A DNA stretch of 5,941 nt from Bacteroidales bacterium (GTDB lineage: Bacteria > Bacteroidota > Bacteroidia > Bacteroidales > UBA932): the NCBI GenBank assembly GCA_013335275.1, contig JAAXVX010000094.1, positions 1-5,941 of the forward strand. Direction: 5' to 3'. The position numbers were made by a program, and so were the translations under genes. A model generated the notes under the pieces. The model saw only the letters and a list, made by a program, of their open reading frames with translations, had not been told where the DNA came from and ran no database searches. Positions 1 to 5,941 of the stretch are shown here, in pieces (the first letter of the stretch is position 1; the number at the start of each line of letters is the position of its first letter).

Positions 1-1977
1 AGCTACTCTTTTGAAAGCCTCTTCATCGGAAAGTTTTTCAAAGTCTACCCCTGTGATAATTGCGTCTTCGGAATAACCCTCTTTTAATATTCCTATCTGC
101 CTTCCTATTTCCTTTGCCGTTCCCGGGGTGTCTCCGGTAACTATTTTAACATCTATGCCTGCTCTGAGGCATCTTGAAACTGCATCCGGAACATCGTCCC
201 TCACAGGGTCAGAAATTGCCACAACGCCAAGATATGACAGCCCGTCCGAAGCAATTGCCTCTACCGACCTGTTATCGTTTTCCTCAACCTCTTTCCATGC
301 AAAAGCCAGAGTTCTCATAGCCTTTCCCTGATATTCCAGAAGTTTTTCCTTTATCCCTTCCGGATGATCTATGCATTTCCCGATTACAATTTCCGGAGCT
401 CCTTTCACATAAAGCACTTTTTTCCCCAGAGTAGCGTTGAAAACTATTGTTCCCATATATTTTCTCTCTGTGGAGAATGTAAGCTGATCCAGAATCCTGG
501 AATCATTGCGCACATGCAGATAGTTTATTCCTTTTGAATACAGCCACAACAAAAGGGCAGCCTCTGTTGGATTCCCCATTGTCTTTATGTTTGCAGGGTC
601 GGAGAAGTTTAAGAATGCAGTTGAGTTGACAGAGATGTTCTCTACAATAAATTCACTCTCTTTTCCTTGGGCCGGATTCTCATCGTCAAGACCTGGAAAT
701 GCTGTTTCGGCAACTCTCATCTGGTTTCGGGTGAGCGTACCTGTTTTGTCTGTACAGATAACGGTTGTCGCTCCCATTGTCTCTGTTGCATGCATCTTGC
801 GCACAAGGTTGTTTGTTTTGAGCATCCTTCTCATGCTCATTGCAAGCGACAGTGTTACGGACATTGGAAGTCCTTCCGGAACTGCCACAACTATGAGCGT
901 AACGGCAACCATGAAATAACTCAGGATTTTAGAAGCAGTATCTACGGAAACCCATGATTCCGCCTCAAAGGGATTTATTCCAAAGGCAAGGCCGGCAAGA
1001 GCCGGAACTGCGAATGTAATTACTCCGTATGCAAACCACTTTATCCAGCTGCCCTGAGAAATTGACTTGGGATATTCTCTTTTTTTGCCAAAAAGTTCCA
1101 GCCCGTCATATAAGATTGGAACCCATATTCTCGAGATTGCAACGACAATTGCAATAATTAAGGAAATCAGCAGAACCATCTGCCCTGTTGAATATTCTGC
1201 AGGTCCAAAAAACATGTCTTTTACAAAAAGGACGGTAAAAATTGTAAAAGCAAGCAGGATACCAATAAACCCGATAAATTTAGCAAGCGAGCCCAGCTGG
1301 CGGTTAAGAGGAGTCTCTTCTGTGGTGATTTCGGTTGATTTTTCGGCTACTTTCCCAAATTCAGTAGAATCTCCGACTTCTGTAATTTTATATATGCAGT
1401 GTCCTTCCACAACAGTTGTTCCGCGCATTATGCGATTTGTTGCATAAGTTGCCTCTTCATCAAAAGAATCCGGGTTGGTGCTTTTTGAAATCATTGGCTC
1501 TCCGGTTAATGTCGATTCATTTACCGACAACGAGACAGCTTCCAGCAATTCTCCGTCTGCGGGAACTTCTTCCCCGGTGTCGAGTACAACAATGTCTCCA
1601 ACTACTATGTCGCATTTTGGCAACTCAATGATGTTCCCGTCACGAATAATCTTTACCGGAGTTTCGTCATTAACCTGGTTTAGAATGTCGAATTTCTTAC
1701 TTGCATCCATTTCAAACCAGAAGCCCACTCCCGTTGCCAGAAATATAGCAAAGAAAATACCGATGGTTTCTACAAATTCGTTATGAATGAATGATATCCC
1801 CAAAGAAAGAAATGCTGCAATGAGCAAAATGCGTATGATAGGGTCCTTGAATTTTTCAAGGAAGAGCTTCCAAAGCGGCTCTCTTTCGGGAGGAGTAAGG
1901 ACGTTTCTGCCATACTTAGCTCTGCTTTCCTCCGCCTGGGCCGAGGTTAAGCCTGTGTAGTCAATCTTTTTATTCAC
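1..1977 (-). CDS. Calcium-transporting P-type ATPase, PMCA-like (P2B), partial: C-terminal part beyond the window
   Basis: An inner-membrane pump predicted to export Ca2+ using ATP through a phospho-aspartate intermediate. The frame is open for 659 codons to base 1. Visible elements: N-terminal cation-ATPase domain (about 5-40), M1 (about 47-64), M2 (about 68-88), actuator loop TGE (158-160, here TGEP), M3 (about 234-256), M4 with PEGLP (367-371; E368 matches the calcium-binding Glu of the family), phosphorylation site DKTGT (D410), GNPTE (468-472), nucleotide-binding KGAPE (525-529), DPVR (590-593) and TGD (614-616). PEGLP with DPVR is typical of PMCA-type pumps. The TGDGxNDxPAL hinge and M5-M10 are outside the window. 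Two further hydrophobic stretches (about 266-283 and 311-331) lie between M3 and M4, which is unusual. The start is GTG at 1977-1975: the next upstream in-frame codons are CAG, CAA and ATT, then stop TAA at 1989-1987, and no early ATG exists. It overlaps the rlmN stop by 8 bases, suggesting coupling. Family assignment is firm; the Ca2+ substrate is inferred from the motifs. Confidence 0.93.
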   Translation of the reverse strand, partial: MNKKIDYTGLTSAQAEESRAKYGRNVLTPPEREPLWKLFLEKFKDPIIRILLIAAFLSLGISFIHNEFVETIGIFFAIFLATGVGFWFEMDASKKFDILNQVNDETPVKIIRDGNIIELPKCDIVVGDIVVLDTGEEVPADGELLEAVSLSVNESTLTGEPMISKSTNPDSFDEEATYATNRIMRGTTVVEGHCIYKITEVGDSTEFGKVAEKSTEITTEETPLNRQLGSLAKFIGFIGILLAFTIFTVLFVKDMFFGPAEYSTGQMVLLISLIIAIVVAISRIWVPILYDGLELFGKKREYPKSISQGSWIKWFAYGVITFAVPALAGLAFGINPFEAESWVSVDTASKILSYFMVAVTLIVVAVPEGLPMSVTLSLAMSMRRMLKTNNLVRKMHATETMGATTVICTDKTGTLTRNQMRVAETAFPGLDDENPAQGKESEFIVENISVNSTAFLNFSDPANIKTMGNPTEAALLLWLYSKGINYLHVRNDSRILDQLTFSTERKYMGTIVFNATLGKKVLYVKGAPEIVIGKCIDHPEGIKEKLLEYQGKAMRTLAFAWKEVEENDNRSVEAIASDGLSYLGVVAISDPVRDDVPDAVSRCLRAGIDVKIVTGDTPGTAKEIGRQIGILKEGYSEDAIITGVDFEKLSDEEAFKRVA

Positions 1978-3019
1978 CTGTTGAATTTATTTGTTTTTTA
2001 AGAATTTTTCGGTTGCTCCCGCTCAATTGTCCGCAGGCAGCAAGTATATCTTCGCCCCTTGATGAGCGGATAGTTGCAATTAGTCCGGCTTTGTTGAGTC
2101 TGTTCTGGAATATCTCCATCATTCCCATTTGTGACGATTTTAAAGGGAAATCCGGAATTTCGTGAAAACGGATAAGGTTAACCCGGCACTCAATCCCTCT
2201 TAATAACCTTATGAGACCGTCCGCATGTCTTTTATCGTCGTTCCATCCATTGAACATTATGTATTCAAAACTCACTCTCCTCTGCCCGGAAAAGTCATAA
2301 TTTCTTATGAGATTCACGGTTTCAGATATAGGATAAGCCTTTTCCATTGGCATTAGCTGAATCCGCTCTTCTTCAAATGGGTTATGCAGAGAAATGGCAA
2401 GGTGACATTTTGAATTATCAAGAAAATCTTTAAGCGCAGGGTAGACGCCTATAGTAGAAAGGGTGATTCTTTTCGGGCTCCACCCGAATCCCCAGTCGGC
2501 AGTTAAAATTTCGATGCTCTTGAATACCTCGGCTACATTGTCGAGAGGTTCGCCCATTCCCATGAAGACAACATTTGTAAGATTCTCGCTCTCTTCTACA
2601 TTTATAAACTGCGATATAATTTCCCCGGCAGTGAGATTACCATTAAAACCAAGCCTTCCTGTCATACAGAAATGACATCCCATTTTACATCCGGTCTGAG
2701 ATGACACACATAAAGTTGCTCTCTCCTCTTCCGGAATCATTACACTCTCAATGGTACTTCCTTTCAATGTAGGAAAAAGATATTTTTTTGTTCCATCGGT
2801 TGAAATAAGACTCTCAACCGGGCTAAATCCTCCAACTTCATATTCTTCTGCGAGCGCCTGTCTCGAACTCTTCGAGAGGTTTGACATTTGCTCAATCTCT
2901 TTTACCCTCTTTTTATATAGCCATTCTGCCAGTTGTTTTGCAGTATATGCAGGCAGTGCAAGGGTTTCCACAATTTGTGCGAGCTCGCTGATGCTCTTTC
3001 CAATCAACCATTTTTTCAT
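1970..3019 (-). CDS. rlmN: Dual-specificity 23S rRNA (A2503-C2) / tRNA (A37-C2) methyltransferase RlmN
   Basis: A cytoplasmic radical-SAM enzyme that methylates C2 of A2503 in 23S rRNA and of A37 in some tRNAs, tuning peptidyl-transferase centre function and decoding accuracy. The 349-residue protein is complete. The N-terminal accessory domain (about 1-85) contains the GKSISEL and TAKQLAEWLY stretches usual for RlmN. The radical-SAM cluster motif CxxxCxxC is C111, C115 and C118. GEPL (156-159) is the SAM-binding motif. C104, seven residues before the first cluster Cys, matches E. coli C118. C329 in the AACGQL motif matches E. coli C355, the transiently methylated Cys. All catalytic cysteines are therefore present. 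Cfr, which methylates C8, is a related alternative, but the RlmN-like N-terminus, full length and housekeeping context favour RlmN. The start at 3019 is firm because the conserved N-terminus begins there and the next Met is at residue 45. It is transcribed away from recA and overlaps the ATPase gene downstream. Confidence 0.96.
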   Translation of the reverse strand: MKKWLIGKSISELAQIVETLALPAYTAKQLAEWLYKKRVKEIEQMSNLSKSSRQALAEEYEVGGFSPVESLISTDGTKKYLFPTLKGSTIESVMIPEEERATLCVSSQTGCKMGCHFCMTGRLGFNGNLTAGEIISQFINVEESENLTNVVFMGMGEPLDNVAEVFKSIEILTADWGFGWSPKRITLSTIGVYPALKDFLDNSKCHLAISLHNPFEEERIQLMPMEKAYPISETVNLIRNYDFSGQRRVSFEYIMFNGWNDDKRHADGLIRLLRGIECRVNLIRFHEIPDFPLKSSQMGMMEIFQNRLNKAGLIATIRSSRGEDILAACGQLSGSNRKILKKQINSTGE

Positions 3020-3023
3020 TTGG

Positions 3024-3031
3024 CAAAGTTA
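3024..3031 (-). promoter_or_regulatory. Predicted Bacteroidota-type -7 box for rlmN
   Basis: Reading leftwards, TAACTTTG matches the TAnnTTTG -7 consensus of the Bacteroidota primary sigma factor exactly. Only four bases separate it from the rlmN ATG at 3019, so a start a few bases past the box would fall on or beside the ATG, giving a leaderless or near-leaderless mRNA. No good -33 TTG is visible about 20 bases upstream. The box is read from sequence; promoter activity is inferred. Confidence 0.55.
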
Positions 3032-3053
3032 GGGAAATTTGAAAAGGATTTGT

Positions 3054-3061
3054 TACTTTTG
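3054..3061 (+). promoter_or_regulatory. Predicted Bacteroidota-type -7 box for the recA-trpS-dnaG unit
   Basis: TACTTTTG matches the TAnnTTTG -7 consensus exactly and lies 23 bases before the recA ATG, which would give a short leader of roughly 15-20 bases. A weak -33 candidate (TTAG, 3029-3032) is 21 bases upstream and overlaps the opposing rlmN -7 box. The leader is A-rich with no Shine-Dalgarno sequence, as is common in this phylum. No CTG-N10-CAG-type LexA box is visible here, so SOS control of this recA cannot be read from the sequence. Confidence 0.6.
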
Positions 3062-3084
3062 TGTGAATTTAAAACATAAACATT

Positions 3085-4119
3085 ATGGCGAAAGAGAGTG
3101 CAGAATTAAAAAAGGGTGCTGAGGTAAGTGCCGATAAGCTAAAAGCTTTACAGGCAACTTTGGACAAACTGGAGAAGGATTATGGGAAGGGCACCGTTAT
3201 GAAGATGGGAGAGCAGCCAAAATGGGAGGTATCTACAATTGCATCGGGATCAATTGCATTGGACCATGCACTTGGAATAGGCGGATATCCTAGAGGCCGT
3301 GTTATTGAAATTTACGGGCCGGAATCGAGTGGTAAAACAACTCTGGCAATTCATGCCATTGCAGAAGCTCAGAAAACCGGAGGAATTGCGGCAATAATTG
3401 ATGCAGAACACGCATTTGACAGAACTTATGCCAAAAATCTGGGAGTGAATGTGGACACGCTGCTCATATCCCAACCGGACAATGGCGAACAGGCTCTTGA
3501 AATTACAGATGCTCTGATACGTTCAGGCGCAATTGACATTATTGTTATCGACTCAGTTGCAGCTTTAACGCCTAAAGCAGAAATTGAAGGCGAAATGGGT
3601 GACTCAAAAATGGGTCTTCAGGCAAGGCTTATGAGCCAGGCATTGCGCAAACTAACTGCAAACATTAGCAAAACAAACACTTGTTGTATTTTCATCAACC
3701 AGCTTCGTGATAAAATAGGGATAATGTTTGGGAATCCGGAAACTACAACCGGCGGTAACGCACTCAAATTTTACGCTTCGGTGAGGGTAGACGTGAGAAA
3801 AATAACTCAGATTAAGGATGGCGAAGAGGCAACAGGAAACAGGACCAGGGCTAAAATTGTAAAAAACAAGTTGGCACCGCCTTTCCGTAAAGCAGAATTT
3901 GACATCGTATTTGGCGAAGGTATTTCAAAAATCGGAGAGATTATTGACCTTGGCGTTGAATTTGAAATCATCAAAAAGAGCGGTTCGTGGTTCAGCTACG
4001 CCGATACCAAAGTTGGTCAGGGCAGAGAGGCCGTTAAACAGATTCTCCTGGACAACCCTGCACTTATGGATGAGATAGAAGCAAAGATTCGTCTTAAACT
4101 CACAGAAATTAAAGACTAA
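3085..4119 (+). CDS. recA: Recombinase RecA
   Basis: An ATP-dependent DNA strand-exchange protein that forms filaments on single-stranded DNA, pairs it with homologous duplex in recombinational repair, and in many bacteria triggers LexA self-cleavage. The 344-residue protein is complete and of normal length. After a Lys-rich N-terminal extension come the polymerisation helix region (about 17-35), Walker [10 protein letters not shown] (78-86), the catalytic Glu in DAEHA (E108, equivalent to E. coli E96), Walker B IIVID (D156), and the EGEMGDS and [14 protein letters not shown] stretches. The DNA-binding L2 loop region (about 205-225) includes [12 protein letters not shown], followed by the conserved ALKFYASVR. 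The C-terminal tail is short and lacks the strongly acidic end of E. coli RecA. The start at 3085 fits the family N-terminus and the -7 box 23 bases upstream. It is the first gene of a probable recA-trpS-dnaG transcript, with 27 bases to trpS. Identification is secure. Confidence 0.99.
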   Translation: MAKESAELKKGAEVSADKLKALQATLDKLEKDYGKGTVMKMGEQPKWEVSTIASGSIALDHALGIGGYPRGRVIEIYGPESSGKTTLAIHAIAEAQKTGGIAAIIDAEHAFDRTYAKNLGVNVDTLLISQPDNGEQALEITDALIRSGAIDIIVIDSVAALTPKAEIEGEMGDSKMGLQARLMSQALRKLTANISKTNTCCIFINQLRDKIGIMFGNPETTTGGNALKFYASVRVDVRKITQIKDGEEATGNRTRAKIVKNKLAPPFRKAEFDIVFGEGISKIGEIIDLGVEFEIIKKSGSWFSYADTKVGQGREAVKQILLDNPALMDEIEAKIRLKLTEIKD

Positions 4120-4146
4120 TTAATTAGTTAACATTAGCTTTTTCAA

Positions 4147-5136
4147 ATGGAGACAGTATTAAGCGGGATTCGTTCTACGGGTCACCTGCACCTTGGTAAC
4201 TATTTTGGTGCACTCAGGAATTACATAAAAATGCAGAACGAGTACAACTGCTTTTTCTTTATTGCAGATTTGCACTCATTAACAACACATCCCCACCCCG
4301 ATGATTTCCATTCAGGGGTTAAGACAATTTTAACCGAATATCTTGCATCGGGGCTTGATCCCGAAAAATCGGCAATTTTTGTTCAGAGCGATGTGCCGGA
4401 AATCGTGGAGCTGTATGTTCTGCTTAATATGATTGCATATAAGGGAGAGCTGGAAAGAACAGCTGCGTTTAAAGAGAAGGTGAGAAAGAACCCGGAAAAT
4501 GTAAACGCCGGTTTGCTCACCTACCCTGTTCTCATGGCTGCCGATATTCTTGTCCACAGGGCAAACAAGGTTCCGGTGGGAAAAGATCAGGAGCAGCATC
4601 TTGAAATGGCCAGGCTTCTTGCACGAAGGTTTAACAATCTTTACGGAGTTGAACTGTTCCCGGAACCTCAGGCTTTCAACTTTGGGAGCGACCTTGTAAA
4701 AGTTCCCGGTCTTGACGGAAGCGGCAAAATGGGAAAGAGCGAAGGAAACGGAATATACCTGTTCGACGACGAAAAGACTATCCATAAAAAGGTGATGAAA
4801 GCGGTGACAGATGCCGGTCCTGTAGAGCAAAACAGCAAAATGGCCGAACCTGTCGAAAATCTCTTTACTCTTCTGCAAATTGTATCTGCACCCGAAACTG
4901 TTGTTCAGTTTAAAGAAGCCTTTAACAATTGTACAATTCGTTACGGCGACCTTAAAAAGCAGCTTGCAGCCGACATTTGCAGGCACACACTTCCAATCCG
5001 GGAGAAAATAGAAGAGATTTACAAAGACGAAGCCTTTTTGCAAAGGGTAATTAAAAGAGGAACCGAAAAGGCACGGGAGAGTGCATCGGCAACTCTTTAT
5101 GAGGCTAAAAAAGCCGTTGGCTTCAGGAGCTTCTGA
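4147..5136 (+). CDS. trpS: Tryptophanyl-tRNA synthetase (TrpRS)
   Basis: A cytoplasmic class Ic aminoacyl-tRNA synthetase that activates tryptophan with ATP and charges tRNA-Trp. The 329-residue protein is complete and of usual bacterial length. The Rossmann fold opens with the HIGH-type motif HLGN (15-18) in GIRSTGHLHLGNY. YPVLMAADIL follows, where D133 matches the indole-binding Asp132 of the Geobacillus stearothermophilus enzyme. GKDQEQH (145-151) is the family GxDQxxH motif. The second ATP loop is KMGKS (194-198), a variant of KMSKS with Gly in place of the first Ser. The C-terminal helical part (about 210-329) carries the anticodon-binding region. The usual Pro in G-I-x-P before the HIGH loop is Ser10 here. 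The Met start at 4147 begins exactly at the conserved family N-terminus. It lies 27 bases after recA and 6 before dnaG, so co-transcription is likely. I see no T-box leader, attenuator or terminator upstream. Confidence 0.98.
   Translation: METVLSGIRSTGHLHLGNYFGALRNYIKMQNEYNCFFFIADLHSLTTHPHPDDFHSGVKTILTEYLASGLDPEKSAIFVQSDVPEIVELYVLLNMIAYKGELERTAAFKEKVRKNPENVNAGLLTYPVLMAADILVHRANKVPVGKDQEQHLEMARLLARRFNNLYGVELFPEPQAFNFGSDLVKVPGLDGSGKMGKSEGNGIYLFDDEKTIHKKVMKAVTDAGPVEQNSKMAEPVENLFTLLQIVSAPETVVQFKEAFNNCTIRYGDLKKQLAADICRHTLPIREKIEEIYKDEAFLQRVIKRGTEKARESASATLYEAKKAVGFRSF
5125..5129 (+). promoter_or_regulatory. Possible Shine-Dalgarno sequence for dnaG inside the trpS 3' end
   Basis: AGGAG lies within the last codons of trpS, with 13 bases to the dnaG ATG at 5143. 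The spacing is somewhat longer than ideal, and Bacteroidota often do without such sites, so this may be only the codons for Arg-Ser near the TrpRS C-terminus. No comparable site precedes rlmN or recA. Confidence 0.3.
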
Positions 5137-5142
5137 TAACTG

Positions 5143-5941
5143 ATGATCAGTAAAACCACTATATCCAAAATACTTGACAGTGCTCAGATAGTCGATGTAA
5201 TAAGCGACTTTGTGTCATTAAGGAGAAGGGGGGCAAACTATACAGCTTGCTGCCCTTTTCATAATGAAAAGACACCGTCGTTTTCGGTATCTCCGTCCAA
5301 AGGTATCTTCAAGTGTTTCGGATGCGGCAAGGCAGGAAACGCCGTTAATTTCGTAATGGAGCACGAACACCTCACCTATGTGGAGGCTTTGAGGTTTCTC
5401 GGCCGCAAATATGGAATTGAGGTAGAGGAGAGAGAGGAGAGCGAAGCAGAAATCCAGCAACGGCTCAAAAGCGAAAGTCTGTTGGTTGTTACTGCCTTTG
5501 CTCAGGAATTCTATTCAAATGCCTTATGGAATTCGCAAAGAGGAAGAGCTATAGGCCTCAGCTATTTCAAGGAGAGAGGATTTGACGAAGAGACAATTAA
5601 AAAATTCCAGCTTGGCTGGGCACCTGAAGGGCGCGACGGAAGTATGTCTTCTGCGGCAATGCGGGCCGGGTACAAAAAAGAGTTCATAGTATCAACAGGG
5701 CTGGGAATAGAGAAAGAAGAGAGCGGGGACGTTGCGGACCGTTTCTATGAACGGGTAATGTTTCCAATCCACTCGCTCACGGGCAGGATAATTGCATTCG
5801 GCGGAAGAACACTAAGGACTGATAAATCGGTAGCCAAATACATAAATTCTCCCGAAAGTGAAATTTACAGTAAAAGCAGGTCGCTTTACGGGATATTTTT
5901 TGCCAAAAGCGCAATTGCACGACTTCAGAAGTGCTACTTAG
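5143..5941 (+). CDS. dnaG: DNA primase DnaG, partial (N-terminal 266 codons)
   Basis: Primase makes the short RNA primers for lagging-strand and origin synthesis at the fork, working with the DnaB helicase. The window holds the N-terminal zinc-binding domain: the CHC2 ligands are C37 and H40 (in CPFHNEKTPSF) and C58 and C61 (in FKCFGCGKAGN). A charged linker rich in Glu (about 94-102) follows, then the start of the RNA polymerase core, with SYFKERGF, ERVMFPI (203-209), GRIIAFGGR, KYINSPE and LYGI. By family comparison the TOPRIM catalytic motif (EGYMD-type) should come just after the cut, so catalytic residues and the C-terminal helicase-binding domain cannot be judged. The start at ATG 5143 is well bounded: an in-frame TAA lies at 5137-5139 and the conserved N-terminus begins there. 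It lies 6 bases after the trpS stop, so it is probably co-transcribed and may be translationally coupled. This differs from the classic rpsU-dnaG-rpoD arrangement. Confidence 0.97.
   Translation, partial: MISKTTISKILDSAQIVDVISDFVSLRRRGANYTACCPFHNEKTPSFSVSPSKGIFKCFGCGKAGNAVNFVMEHEHLTYVEALRFLGRKYGIEVEEREESEAEIQQRLKSESLLVVTAFAQEFYSNALWNSQRGRAIGLSYFKERGFDEETIKKFQLGWAPEGRDGSMSSAAMRAGYKKEFIVSTGLGIEKEESGDVADRFYERVMFPIHSLTGRIIAFGGRTLRTDKSVAKYINSPESEIYSKSRSLYGIFFAKSAIARLQKCYL

Noticed and set aside
128..1786. Several plus-strand open frames of 67-126 codons opposite the ATPase gene
   Set aside because: They sit antisense to a continuous 659-codon ATPase frame containing all expected motifs, and their translations show no family features.
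1970..3019. Cfr-type antibiotic-resistance methyltransferase instead of RlmN
   Set aside because: Both families share the radical-SAM cysteines, but the N-terminal sequence, length and chromosomal housekeeping context fit RlmN, and no mobile element is nearby.
2463..3032. Two plus-strand open frames opposite rlmN
   Set aside because: Both are antisense shadows of a complete, motif-intact rlmN. The second also runs across the rlmN start and stops inside the promoter gap.
3020..3084. SOS (LexA) operator in front of recA
   Set aside because: No CTG-N10-CAG or other clear palindromic operator is visible. The partial mirror symmetry of the gap is explained by two opposing -7 boxes.
4120..4146. 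Possible promoter or terminator in the recA-trpS spacer
   Set aside because: TAGCTTTT differs from TAnnTTTG in its last base and has no TTG about 20 bases upstream. The AT-rich repeats form no convincing hairpin with a T-run, so the spacer is best read as internal to a transcript.
4330..5043. A 237-codon open frame on the minus strand opposite trpS
   Set aside because: It lies wholly within the clear trpS gene, its translation is rich in Phe, Cys and Lys with no recognisable domain, and it has no promoter or partner gene. It is a shadow frame.
5218..5460. An 80-codon minus-strand frame opposite dnaG
   Set aside because: It overlaps the zinc-binding domain coding region of dnaG and shows no independent support.
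1..5941. A novel defence, mobile or CRISPR-like system
   Set aside because: All but about 100 bases is covered by five recognisable housekeeping or transport genes. No repeats, integrase, transposase, unusual ORFan or structured noncoding region is apparent.

Overview
The window is ordinary chromosomal housekeeping DNA, most likely from a member of the Bacteroidota (probably Bacteroidales). Four things point there. Two exact TAnnTTTG promoter -7 boxes, the form used by this phylum, sit in the one sizeable intergenic gap. rlmN and recA have no Shine-Dalgarno sequence. TrpRS carries a KMGKS signature. The P-type ATPase is the PMCA-like form I associate with this phylum. The genus cannot be fixed from this stretch.

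Left half, minus strand, read right to left: a 349-residue RlmN (23S rRNA/tRNA adenine-C2 methyltransferase, 3019-1970) is followed by a PMCA-type calcium-transporting P-type ATPase. The ATPase starts at GTG 1977, overlaps the rlmN stop by 8 bases, and runs open to base 1. Its first 659 residues are present; the rest lies outside the window. The two genes look like one translationally coupled unit. The ATPase appears to carry an extra pair of membrane segments between M3 and M4.

Centre: a 65-base gap (3020-3084) separates rlmN from the divergent recA. It holds one -7 box for each direction. They are so close that the two promoters must overlap, and the rlmN box is so near its ATG that the transcript should be leaderless or nearly so.

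Right half, plus strand: recA (3085-4119), trpS (4147-5136) and dnaG (5143 to the window end, partial) follow each other with gaps of 27 and 6 bases and no visible terminator. They are probably one transcript joining homologous recombination, tRNA-Trp charging and replication priming. dnaG is cut just before the TOPRIM EGYMD-type motif is expected.

Apart from the 65-base gap and the short spacers, every base is coding. I see no tRNA, rRNA, mobile element, repeat array, CRISPR, defence cassette or undescribed system. The findings are modest: promoter architecture, the ATPase hairpin, gene coupling and small motif variants.
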